Source of the DNA: Vagococcus salmoninarum
GTDB lineage: Bacteria; Bacillota; Bacilli; Lactobacillales; Vagococcaceae
Direction of reading: 5' to 3'
NCBI RefSeq assembly: GCF_003987495.1
Contig: NZ_NGJU01000010.1
Span: forward strand, 51,237 to 115,236
Length of the DNA stretch: 64,000 nucleotides
Shown here: one piece after another, positions 1-6,017 of the stretch
Layout of the letters: each line of letters begins with the position of its first letter
Numbering within the stretch: the first letter of the stretch is position 1
Program-made: the position numbers and the translations under genes
Notes under the pieces: model-generated
Told to the model about the DNA's origin: nothing
The model's input: only the letters and a program-made list of their open reading frames with translations
Database searches by the model: none

Positions 1-192
1 TTATGTACCGTTAAAATGACCTTAACAACGATGGGCTGTCCTTTAGCAGATGTGATTACTGAGAACATCATCGACGCTTTAAAAGAAGTTGAGGAAGTCA
101 AAGAAACAGAAGTCAAACTTGTGTGGTATCCGGCGTGGACAACAGACCGGATGAGCCGTTATGCTCGGATTGCTTTAGGGATTAGAGCTTAA
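1..192 (+). CDS. C-terminal part of a DUF59/MIP18 family protein (SufT-like)
   Basis: An open frame enters from the left edge and stops with TAA at 190-192, leaving 63 residues. Visible are MTLTTMGCPLADVI, a helix rich in Glu/Lys, and an ending with LVWYPAWTTDRMSRYARIALGI. The MGCP motif followed by a W.P.W..DRMS segment is characteristic of the DUF59/MIP18 family, small proteins that assist iron-sulfur cluster assembly or occur in PaaD/SufT-type proteins. The N-terminus lies outside the window, so the operon context is unknown. A rho-independent terminator follows 44 bases downstream. The family assignment is fairly secure; a precise role is not. Confidence 0.8.
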   Translation, partial: LCTVKMTLTTMGCPLADVITENIIDALKEVEEVKETEVKLVWYPAWTTDRMSRYARIALGIRA

Positions 193-235
193 GGATTGCC
201 CAAAAGTGATTAAATGATAAGTCGTAGAACGATTG

Positions 236-268
236 AACTTTCTAATGTAACTATTAGAAAGTTTTTTT
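236..268 (+). terminator. Rho-independent terminator after the DUF59 gene
   Basis: An 11-bp perfect stem (AACTTTCTAAT 236-246 with ATTAGAAAGTT 253-263) is followed by an uninterrupted T run to 268. Confidence 0.85.
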
Positions 269-366
269 ATTGCCTAAAAAAGGATTGACAGCCTCTAGGG
301 AAAATAAAATCAATAATTACTAAAGCCTAACATCCAGCTGTTTAAGTAGTCTTTATAAAGAAAAAT

Positions 367-375
367 TGCTATAAT
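367..375 (+). promoter_or_regulatory. Extended -10 promoter for the ABC exporter
   Basis: TGCTATAAT is a perfect extended -10; no good -35 hexamer sits 17 bp upstream. Transcription would start near 382 and give a leader of about 130 nt. That leader contains a CAAC/GTTG hairpin (about 381-393) and a GGTCT/AGACC stem (449-453 with 467-471). The 318-bp gene-free stretch 193-510 otherwise holds only the upstream terminator. Confidence 0.6.
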
Positions 376-510
376 TTAGGCAACTATTTGTTGTGATTGT
401 TTGTCAGAAACCGTCCTGATTAACTTGAAACTTTGGTGACGCTCAAGAGGTCTTGTCTTTAAGTAGAGACCATTGCTACTGATGTTACGTTTTTATCCAA
501 AGGAGTTAAA

Positions 511-1200
511 ATGATTACACTTACTAATATTACTAAAAGTTATGATGGAAAAACGATTATAAAGGATGTTACTTTAGAGATGCCTTTAGGCAAAGCTTTA
601 GGGATTATTGGCCCAAATGGCTCGGGAAAAACGACGTTAATCAATATTATGACGAAGAATTTAAAAGCCGACCAAGGACAGGTGACTTATCAGTTTCCTG
701 AAACGGACTTTGCTACTAAAGTCGGAATTCAAATGCAAGATGGGATGTTTGAAGAGTATGTTAAAGTTGGTGAGTTAGTCGCTATTTATTGCCACTTATA
801 TCGCTTATCATTGGATGTTGGCGAAAATTTTTTAAGGGAATTTGGCTTGGCAGACTTAAAAAAGACGTATTTGACTAAATTATCTGGTGGTGAGAAGCAA
901 AAAGTGACGATCCTATTGTCTTTGATTCATGATCCTGATTTCCTGTTTTTTGATGAAATAACGACCGGTTTGGATGGTTTTTCAAGAAAGAAGCTACTTG
1001 AGTCTTTACTTGAAATTAAAAAAACTGGGAAGAGTTTAGTTCTTGTCAGCCACTACTATGAAGAAATTTGGAAATTATGCGATGAACTTTTAGTTCTTAG
1101 TCAAGGTCAAACTTTATTTTATGGCAAGATCCTTAAAATTGCTGATAACTACTCTGATTTTTCAGAAAAAATTGATCAGTTAGTAGGCGAAAGCCGATGA
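511..1200 (+). CDS. ABC-2 type exporter, ATP-binding protein
   Basis: A 229-residue ABC ATPase that powers the permease encoded next. Walker A GPNGSGKTT is at residues 34-42, the signature LSGGEKQ near 123, and Walker B FLFFDE with its catalytic Glu near 146, followed by a switch His in LVSHYYEE. The length is short for a drug-exporter ATPase (about 300 residues) but normal for small ABC-2 ATPases. The start ATG follows AAAGGAG with 7-nt spacing. It overlaps the permease gene by 4 bp (ATGA), so translation is probably coupled. The substrate cannot be read from the sequence; lipid, peptide or drug export are all possible. Confidence 0.88.
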   Translation: MITLTNITKSYDGKTIIKDVTLEMPLGKALGIIGPNGSGKTTLINIMTKNLKADQGQVTYQFPETDFATKVGIQMQDGMFEEYVKVGELVAIYCHLYRLSLDVGENFLREFGLADLKKTYLTKLSGGEKQKVTILLSLIHDPDFLFFDEITTGLDGFSRKKLLESLLEIKKTGKSLVLVSHYYEEIWKLCDELLVLSQGQTLFYGKILKIADNYSDFSEKIDQLVGESR

Positions 1201-1955
1201 AGAATATCTGGGTTTTTACTCAATTAGAAGTCAAAAAATATTTCCGACAGCCACTAACAATCGGTTTTGGGGTAATTTTTCCAATTCTATGGGCAATGTT
1301 TAATGGTAGTTTTTATGGTAATGCCCCAAGTAGTCTGTTTGAGGGAGTAGGAACAATTGATTTTATGTTCCCAGCGTATGTCTTTATGATTATTTTAGTA
1401 GCTGGCTTAAGTAGCTTACCTATAGTGATTGCTAAGAACTACGAAGATAAGGTGATTTTAAAATATAGTTTTACCCCACTAAAAAAGCATCAATATTTAT
1501 TGGCTCTTTATTTAGGTGGCTTTTTATTAGTGATGATTTCAACTTTAACGATGTTCCTCATAAATTATTGGCTATTTGATTTGCAAGTACCACCTATCAT
1601 CAATTTGCTGGCCTTTCTTTTAGTTATTTTCATCGTGTTTTGCGGCATTGCTAGTTTAGGAATAATCATCGCTAGTGTTATCAAAGGATTGCAAGAAACC
1701 TTGTCAATCGCCTTACTAACTTATTTTAGTTTATTGTTTTTATCTGGGGCGACAGTGCCGCTGCCAGTCTTTCCACTAGCTGTTCGAAACTTTAGTGAGA
1801 CTTACGTGCCTTATACAAAAGTCGTGAAGCTCTTACAAAATATTTGGTTAAATCAAGTGGAATCTGTGAGAGTTAATTTTGTCACTACGATGCTGATTAG
1901 CGGAGTGATGTTTTTCTTAGGAATAAAAGCTTTTAGATGGCAACGCCTAGACTAA
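1197..1955 (+). CDS. ABC-2 type exporter, permease protein
   Basis: A 252-residue integral membrane protein with about six hydrophobic segments. A cytoplasmic N-terminus (VFTQLEVKKYFRQP) is followed by membrane spans beginning at residues of about 20, 55, 100, 140, 170 and 230, typical of ABC-2 permeases. The stretch FLSGATVPLPVFP before the last span matches the conserved ABC2_membrane region. The ATG overlaps the stop of the ATPase gene. The two genes form a complete minimal exporter. No terminator hairpin is obvious directly after it, but a separate promoter for the next gene lies at 1994-2022. Confidence 0.85.
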   Translation: MKNIWVFTQLEVKKYFRQPLTIGFGVIFPILWAMFNGSFYGNAPSSLFEGVGTIDFMFPAYVFMIILVAGLSSLPIVIAKNYEDKVILKYSFTPLKKHQYLLALYLGGFLLVMISTLTMFLINYWLFDLQVPPIINLLAFLLVIFIVFCGIASLGIIIASVIKGLQETLSIALLTYFSLLFLSGATVPLPVFPLAVRNFSETYVPYTKVVKLLQNIWLNQVESVRVNFVTTMLISGVMFFLGIKAFRWQRLD

Positions 1956-1993
1956 CCGAGGAGTCAGCTCTTAAATATTTAGCTAAGTAATAG

Positions 1994-2022
1994 TTGAAGG
2001 AAAGTTAGTAAAGAGCTATACT
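1994..2022 (+). promoter_or_regulatory. Sigma-A promoter for the methyltransferase gene
   Basis: TTGAAG (1994-1999), 17-bp spacer, TATACT (2017-2022). A 10-bp palindrome GTGAATTCAC (2024-2033) sits at the expected start of transcription and could be an operator. The leader ends with three tandem GCAAAT units (2096-2113). Confidence 0.7.
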
Positions 2023-2127
2023 TGTGAATTCACGGGGAAAGAGCAGGTGGCTTAAAAGAGTGATCTTAAGTTATGTTTAAAATTAAACTTAGTTTGCAAA
2101 TGCAAATGCAAATAGAATGGGGAACAA

Positions 2128-2727
2128 ATGGGAAATACAGAATTATTTAATCAAATGGCAGAGAAATATGATTCATTGGAACGTTCAGCAGTTAGTCAAA
2201 TAATTACAGCACAAATTAAAGCAGAACTAGGCGAATTGCCAACGGGTTTAACGTTAATTGATTATGGCTGTGGGACAGGGGAAGTCGGGTTAGAATTTGT
2301 GGCTGACTTCGAAACCGTTTATTTTGCTGATACCGCAGCAAATATGTTAACGGTGGTGGAAAGGAAGTTGGCTTTGGCGAGTGTCACTAATAGTCAGACA
2401 GTCCAAATTCAAGAAGGTCAGGATTTAGGAATTAAGGCCGATGTGATTGTTTTAGTCCAAGTGATGCTCCATGTCTCAGATACTCAAGCTTTACTAGAAT
2501 CCTTATATCGGAGTTTAAAACCAAATGGCCAGTTAATTATCATCGATTTTGATAAAAATCCCTTAGTGACTTCAGATTTAGTTCACAATGGCATTGAGGA
2601 AACTGCCTTAAGTCAACTACTAAGTGAGATCGGTTTTAACGTTCCAGCGAGACAGATTTTTTATACAGCGGATTCCTTATTTATGAAGGAAAAAGCGTCG
2701 TTATTTTCTTTAGTCTGTCAAAAATAA
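2128..2727 (+). CDS. Class I SAM-dependent methyltransferase
   Basis: A 199-residue protein of the UbiE/COQ5-like methyltransferase superfamily. Motif I, LIDYGCGTGEVGLEF, is at residues 43-57; the acidic residue after beta-2 appears in VYFADTAANML. VIVLVQVMLHVSD and LKPNGQLIIIDFDKN correspond to motifs IV-VI. The N-terminal FNQMAEKYDS is also typical. It is monocistronic, with its own promoter and a strong hairpin after the stop. The ribosome-binding site (ATGGGGA) is weak. The substrate is unknown. It lies downstream of the ABC exporter without sharing its promoter. Confidence 0.85.
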   Translation: MGNTELFNQMAEKYDSLERSAVSQIITAQIKAELGELPTGLTLIDYGCGTGEVGLEFVADFETVYFADTAANMLTVVERKLALASVTNSQTVQIQEGQDLGIKADVIVLVQVMLHVSDTQALLESLYRSLKPNGQLIIIDFDKNPLVTSDLVHNGIEETALSQLLSEIGFNVPARQIFYTADSLFMKEKASLFSLVCQK

Positions 2728-2745
2728 GAAAAAAGGCAAATTAAA

Positions 2746-2783
2746 TAGGCATCAGGTGAAGTTTGTTCATTCACTGATGCCTA
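2746..2783. terminator. Converging-gene hairpin, probably bidirectional terminator
   Basis: TAGGCATCA-GGTGAA (2746-2760) pairs with TTCAC-TGATGCCTA (2770-2783) with one bulge. It lies between the methyltransferase gene and the minus-strand small gene. The U-rich tail is better in the minus direction (GCCTTTTTTCTT about 10 bases beyond the stem) than in the plus direction. Confidence 0.6.
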
Positions 2784-2827
2784 CTTTGAGTTCGAACAAT
2801 CATTGTCCATGTAATTACTCAATCTCC

Positions 2828-2986
2828 TTAGCTATTTTTTTTTAGTTCAGCGATAGCTTGCTCTATTGTAATACCGTAGCCAATTTTGCTTGGATTTTCA
2901 GGGTCGTAAGCCATAAAGACTTGTTTCGCTGTATCTAAAGCAATACCGTATTGCAATGTATTGTTACCGAATGTCATAGTTGTCAT
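2828..2986 (-). CDS. Small 52-residue protein of unknown function
   Basis: A short minus-strand gene. The start ATG (2984-2986) is preceded by AAAGGAG with 7-nt spacing. A second ATG six bases upstream (2990-2992) sits almost on the Shine-Dalgarno and is less likely. The predicted protein begins MTTMTFGNNTLQYGIALD, contains FMAYDPENPSKIGYG, and ends in a short amphipathic helix EQAIAELKKNS. It is acidic to neutral, with no membrane segment or signal peptide. A near-perfect sigma-A promoter (3065-3093) and a hairpin terminator flank it, so it looks like a genuine free-standing transcription unit. I do not recognise the family. A regulatory or phage-derived small protein is possible but unsupported. 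Confidence 0.7.
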   Translation of the reverse strand: MTTMTFGNNTLQYGIALDTAKQVFMAYDPENPSKIGYGITIEQAIAELKKNS

Positions 2987-3064
2987 ATCCATTCTCCTTT
3001 CTTAAAACTGTTTCTGAAAGGCGGAAGTTACTAACGGGTCATTCTGTAACGAAATTCCACTATT

Positions 3065-3093
3065 AATATACCGCCTTTTTCAAAATAATGCAA
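3065..3093 (-). promoter_or_regulatory. Sigma-A promoter for the 52-residue gene
   Basis: On the minus strand TTGCAT (3093-3088), a 17-bp spacer and TATATT (3070-3065). The leader is about 70 nt to the start codon. It is divergent from the promoter at 3150-3178. Confidence 0.7.
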
Positions 3094-3149
3094 GTAAAAG
3101 CCTTAACAAGAGCTGCATATGATTAAATAACATGATAAAAACTTAATAA

Positions 3150-3178
3150 TTGAATAACTTACAATAGTTTAGTATACT
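3150..3178 (+). promoter_or_regulatory. Sigma-A promoter for the cystine transporter gene
   Basis: TTGAAT (3150-3155), 17-bp spacer, TATACT (3173-3178). Transcription would start near 3185, leaving a leader of about 134 nt before the ATG. Confidence 0.75.
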
Positions 3179-3184
3179 AAAAAA

Positions 3185-3318
3185 ATCACTTCTGTTACGA
3201 CGTTAAAAAATGTCACAGATGGTCACTTCACTCGGAAAAAGTGGAAGGACTGGGACCTTTACTCTTATGATGGAACAGTCTCCATGTCATTAAGGAGACG
3301 AATAAAGGAGGAATATAA
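3185..3318 (+). promoter_or_regulatory. Structured 5' leader with alternative hairpins before the cystine transporter
   Basis: The leader can form CTGT..GACGT/ATGTC-ACAG (3192-3218) and TTCACT/AGTGGA (about 3227-3245). It also has two mutually exclusive stems: GGACTG (3247-3252) with CAGTCT (3276-3281), or GTCTCC (3278-3283) with GGAGAC (3294-3299). The second stem ends just before the Shine-Dalgarno AAAGGAGG (3304-3311). No T-tract terminator is present, so any control would act on translation or stability. It does not match a riboswitch class I can name. Confidence 0.4.
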
Positions 3319-4710
3319 ATGACAACAGGATTGATACTGCTTGTATTAGCAGTCTTTGTAGGGATATTATTTGGTTTTTATCACTTACAAAAAAAACATG
3401 TGAAGTTTTCTTCACGAGTATTTTTAGCTTTAGGTGTGGGGATTATCTTCGGGGTGATTTTACAATTACTCTTTGGGATTGACTCGAAAGTAGTTGTCAC
3501 AGCGATTGATTGGATTAACTTAGTCGGGAATGGCTATGTCGGTCTCTTACAAATGTTAATCATGCCCTTAGTCTTTGTGTCGATTGTCGTGGCATTTACG
3601 AAAATTGAAACAACTAAGAAGCTTGGTAAAATTAGCTTCACTGTTCTGGCGACACTGCTTGGAACAACGGCGATTTCAGCCTTAGTCGGAATTGGTTCAG
3701 TCTTTTTATTTGGCTTACAAGGTGCAGAATTTACTGAAGGTGCTACGGAAACGGCGAGAATTGCTGAATTAGCCAGTCGTCAAGAAATGGTTCAAAACCT
3801 TTCGATTCCCGAGCAATTAGTCTCATTTATCCCTCGGAATATTTTTGCTGACTTAGCCGGAACTCGAGCGACAAGTACGATAGCTGTCGTGATTTTTTCA
3901 GCCTTTGTTGGTGTTGCTTACTTAGGAATTAAGAAGAAAATGCCTGAAGAGAGTGCCTTTTTTGCTAAATTAATCGATGCTCTATATGCAATTGTCATGC
4001 GAATCGTGACATTAGTCTTACGCTTAACGCCTTATGGAATCGTCGCGTTAATGACAAAAGTCACAGCAACGAGTAATTATCAAGCGATTCTGAATTTAGG
4101 GAAGTTTGTCGTTGCTTCTTATTTTGCTCTGATTGTGGTCTTTATTATCCACTTACTCATTCTTTTAACAGTTAAAGTTAACCCGGTAACTTATCTCAAA
4201 AAAGCTTTTCCCGTTTTGAGTTTTGCTTTTACTTCACGATCTAGTGCAGGAGCGTTACCTTTAAATATTGAAACTCAAAGAAATGCCTTAGGCGTTGATG
4301 ACGCGACAGCTAACTTCGCTGCTAGTTTCGGTTTATCAATTGGCCAAAACGGCTGTGCTGGGGTTTATCCAGCAATGTTAGCAGCAATCGTCGCCCCAAC
4401 GGTGGGAATCGATGTCTTCAGCCCAATGTATATTTTAACGATCGTTGCAGTTGTCACGATTAGTTCCTTCGGTGTAGCTGGCGTTGGTGGTGGGGCAACC
4501 TTTGCTTCCTTAATCGTCTTAGGAAGTCTTAACTTACCAGTTGCAATCGTCGGTTTAGTTATTTCAGTTGAACCTTTGATTGATATGGCCCGGACTGCGG
4601 TCAACGTTAGCGATAGTATGTTAGCCGGCGTTGTCACAAGTCGTCGCATCAATGAATTAGATGACGACCTTTTAAATGATCAAGAAGCTGTTGTTAGTTC
4701 TGCGATTTAA
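3319..4710 (+). CDS. tcyP: L-cystine uptake transporter, TcyP type (dicarboxylate/amino acid:cation symporter family)
   Basis: A 463-residue SLC1-type (DAACS) secondary transporter with about nine hydrophobic segments plus two re-entrant hairpins. Diagnostic stretches are the Ser-rich hairpin AFTSRSSAGALPLNIE near residue 310, the transport-domain segment NFAASFGLSIGQNGCAG near 335, and GVAGVGGGATFASLIVLGSLN near 390. The length and the N-terminal extra helix (LLVLAVFVGILFGFYHL) fit TcyP/YdjN-type cystine transporters better than GltT/GltP. The ATG is preceded by AAAGGAGG. The gene is monocistronic, with its own promoter, a structured leader and a terminator. Cystine specificity is inferred from family resemblance. 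Confidence 0.85.
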   Translation: MTTGLILLVLAVFVGILFGFYHLQKKHVKFSSRVFLALGVGIIFGVILQLLFGIDSKVVVTAIDWINLVGNGYVGLLQMLIMPLVFVSIVVAFTKIETTKKLGKISFTVLATLLGTTAISALVGIGSVFLFGLQGAEFTEGATETARIAELASRQEMVQNLSIPEQLVSFIPRNIFADLAGTRATSTIAVVIFSAFVGVAYLGIKKKMPEESAFFAKLIDALYAIVMRIVTLVLRLTPYGIVALMTKVTATSNYQAILNLGKFVVASYFALIVVFIIHLLILLTVKVNPVTYLKKAFPVLSFAFTSRSSAGALPLNIETQRNALGVDDATANFAASFGLSIGQNGCAGVYPAMLAAIVAPTVGIDVFSPMYILTIVAVVTISSFGVAGVGGGATFASLIVLGSLNLPVAIVGLVISVEPLIDMARTAVNVSDSMLAGVVTSRRINELDDDLLNDQEAVVSSAI

Positions 4711-4733
4711 ACTTATGAATGAAGAGTAAAAAG

Positions 4734-4762
4734 CTACTTTCCCAAAGGAAAGTAGTTTTTTT
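4734..4762 (+). terminator. Rho-independent terminator after tcyP
   Basis: CTACTTTCC (4734-4742) pairs with GGAAAGTAG (4747-4755), followed by seven T. The stem core is shared with the terminator at 5785. Confidence 0.9.
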
Positions 4763-4832
4763 GATTTTTGGTTCACTTATAGAGAGTTAAATAAGCTAAA
4801 TGCTAAGACTTATAGAATTTAAATAACGTCAG

Positions 4833-4841
4833 TGATATAAT
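4833..4841 (+). promoter_or_regulatory. Extended -10 promoter
   Basis: TGATATAAT (4833-4841) is an extended -10 about 39 bases before the start codon of the next gene; the -35 region is poor. Confidence 0.5.
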
Positions 4842-4879
4842 TAAAGCTTTGGTAAAACGTTATTTAATTGGAGGAGAAA

Positions 4880-5779
4880 ATGGTGGAGAAGATGAAGAAG
4901 TACGTTTTAAAAGGGAAAGGTTTTTTTAGAACAGATCGAGGGATGTTATTGTCATTGGTTTTTTTATACCCTTTAGGTTTGTATTTAGTTTTTAAAAAAA
5001 GTAAGTGGTCAAAAACGAATAAAATTATCAGCTCAGTCGTCGCGGGACTAATTCTAGTTGTTTTTATGTATAATAATCATTTAGTCGGAGTTGAAGCTCG
5101 TTTATTTAACAAATTGATGACAGTTGAAGAAAAATTACTCTTTGAAGAAGAGCAGGTCAGTCGTTTAGAACAAGTGATTGCAGGGAAAGAGACTGACTTA
5201 ACGACGTTAGTGTCTGAAACGGATGCTTATAAAGCTAAAATGCAACCCTATGAAAAATTGTCTGAAGAAGACGCAAAGAAGAAATTAGCAGATTTAAAAA
5301 AAGCTGAAGAACAACGGTTAGCTGATGAAGCGGCTAAGAAAAAAGCCGTAGAAAAAGAGAAACGGGACAAAGAAGCGCAGAAAAAAGCAGCAGCTGACAA
5401 AAAAGCGAAGGAACAACAAGCAGCCGAAGCAGAGAAGAAAAGACTTGCTGAGGAAGAAGAAGCTCGGGGCTATGAGACGGGGATTACTTATAACGAATTA
5501 GCACGAACGCCAGATGATTTCTTATTTAGCAAAGTTAAATTTGCAGGGAAAGTCGTCCAAGTAATGGAAGGCGCCGATTCCATTCAAATTCGTTTAGCTG
5601 TTGATGGCAACTACGATACTATTCTGTATGGCGAATATGAAAATACCATTGTTTCTAGTAGGGTGCTAGAAGACGATTACATCACTATTTCAGGCTTGTC
5701 ATCAGGTTTAACAACTTATAAATCAACAATGGGTGGAAGTATTACGATTCCCTCAGTCCTGATTAAAGTCATTGAGTAA
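4880..5779 (+). CDS. Membrane-anchored coiled-coil protein of unknown function
   Basis: About 299 residues. A basic N-terminus is followed by a short hydrophobic hairpin (MLLSLVFLYPLGLYLVF) and a transmembrane helix (IISSVVAGLILVVFMYN), both within the first 70 residues. A long charged helix rich in Lys, Glu and Ala follows (about 90-205), typical of a coiled coil. It ends in a compact C-terminal domain of about 95 residues (GITYNELARTPDDFLFSKVKF onward) that looks beta-rich and OB-like. I infer an extracellular or membrane-associated protein with a stalk and a ligand-binding head. The ATG at 4880 lies only 3 nt after GGAGGAG; GTG at 4883 is an alternative. It is monocistronic. I do not recognise a function. 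Confidence 0.7.
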   Translation: MVEKMKKYVLKGKGFFRTDRGMLLSLVFLYPLGLYLVFKKSKWSKTNKIISSVVAGLILVVFMYNNHLVGVEARLFNKLMTVEEKLLFEEEQVSRLEQVIAGKETDLTTLVSETDAYKAKMQPYEKLSEEDAKKKLADLKKAEEQRLADEAAKKKAVEKEKRDKEAQKKAAADKKAKEQQAAEAEKKRLAEEEEARGYETGITYNELARTPDDFLFSKVKFAGKVVQVMEGADSIQIRLAVDGNYDTILYGEYENTIVSSRVLEDDYITISGLSSGLTTYKSTMGGSITIPSVLIKVIE

Positions 5780-5784
5780 ATACG

Positions 5785-5815
5785 AACTACTTTCTTAACT
5801 GAAAGTAGTTTTTTT
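5785..5815 (+). terminator. Rho-independent terminator
   Basis: AACTACTTTC (5785-5794) pairs perfectly with GAAAGTAGTT (5801-5810), followed by T5. Confidence 0.9.
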
Positions 5816-5840
5816 AGTTATAATTATCAAAAAAACGCTA

Positions 5841-5856
5841 AAACACGAACGATAAA
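5841..5856 (+). promoter_or_regulatory. PurBox-like operator 1 (candidate PurR site)
   Basis: AAACACGAACGATAAA contains the CGAAC core of the Gram-positive PurR PurBox. It is repeated in inverted orientation with 15 of 16 matches at 5961-5976, on the other side of the promoter at 5888-5916. The B. subtilis PurR regulon is known to include purine permease genes of this family. Confidence 0.55.
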
Positions 5857-5887
5857 CAAAGAAACAAAGATAATATACATAAAAAGC

Positions 5888-5916
5888 TTGTGTTTTCTAT
5901 TAAGCATGATTATAAT
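5888..5916 (+). promoter_or_regulatory. Sigma-A promoter for the purine permease
   Basis: TTGTGT (5888-5893), 17-bp spacer, TATAAT (5911-5916). It lies between the two inverted PurBox-like sites. Confidence 0.7.
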
Positions 5917-5960
5917 ATGGTTATGTTGTTGGAAAGCGAAGTATTTATAGGGTGTTAAAG

Positions 5961-5976
5961 TTTATTGTTCGTGTTT
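5961..5976 (-). promoter_or_regulatory. PurBox-like operator 2 (candidate PurR site)
   Basis: TTTATTGTTCGTGTTT reads AAACACGAACAATAAA on the minus strand, one base different from the site at 5841. It falls in the transcribed leader. The sequence fits the PurBox pattern (A/T-rich flank, CGAAC core, A/T-rich flank). Confidence 0.55.
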
Positions 5977-6017
5977 ACAACATCAAAAACATCATAAAGG
6001 GAGACTTAATTAGTCAA

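Noticed and set aside
2775-2807. Nine-codon minus-strand frame after the 52-residue gene
   Set aside because: It has a TAAGGAG upstream but is too short and runs into the terminator; it is probably untranslated.
3241-3283. Resemblance of the tcyP leader to the S-box (SAM-I) core (GTGGAAGGACTGGG)
   Set aside because: Only the one block is similar; the preceding AGAG block, the kink-turn and the later GGCAACC block are absent.
3250-3300. T-box leader for tcyP (GATGGAACAGT resembles the T-box sequence)
   Set aside because: There is no specifier stem, the T-box core TGGNACCGCG is not matched and there is no competing terminator.
5785-5815. Terminators at 4734 and 5785 sharing CTACTTTC/GAAAGTAG as a mobile repeat
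   Set aside because: Similarity is limited to the stem; flanking sequences differ and no further copies were noticed.
5923-6017. Purine riboswitch before the permease gene
   Set aside because: The conserved three-way-junction sequences and loop-loop motifs of the purine aptamer are absent; a PurBox-like pair is present instead.
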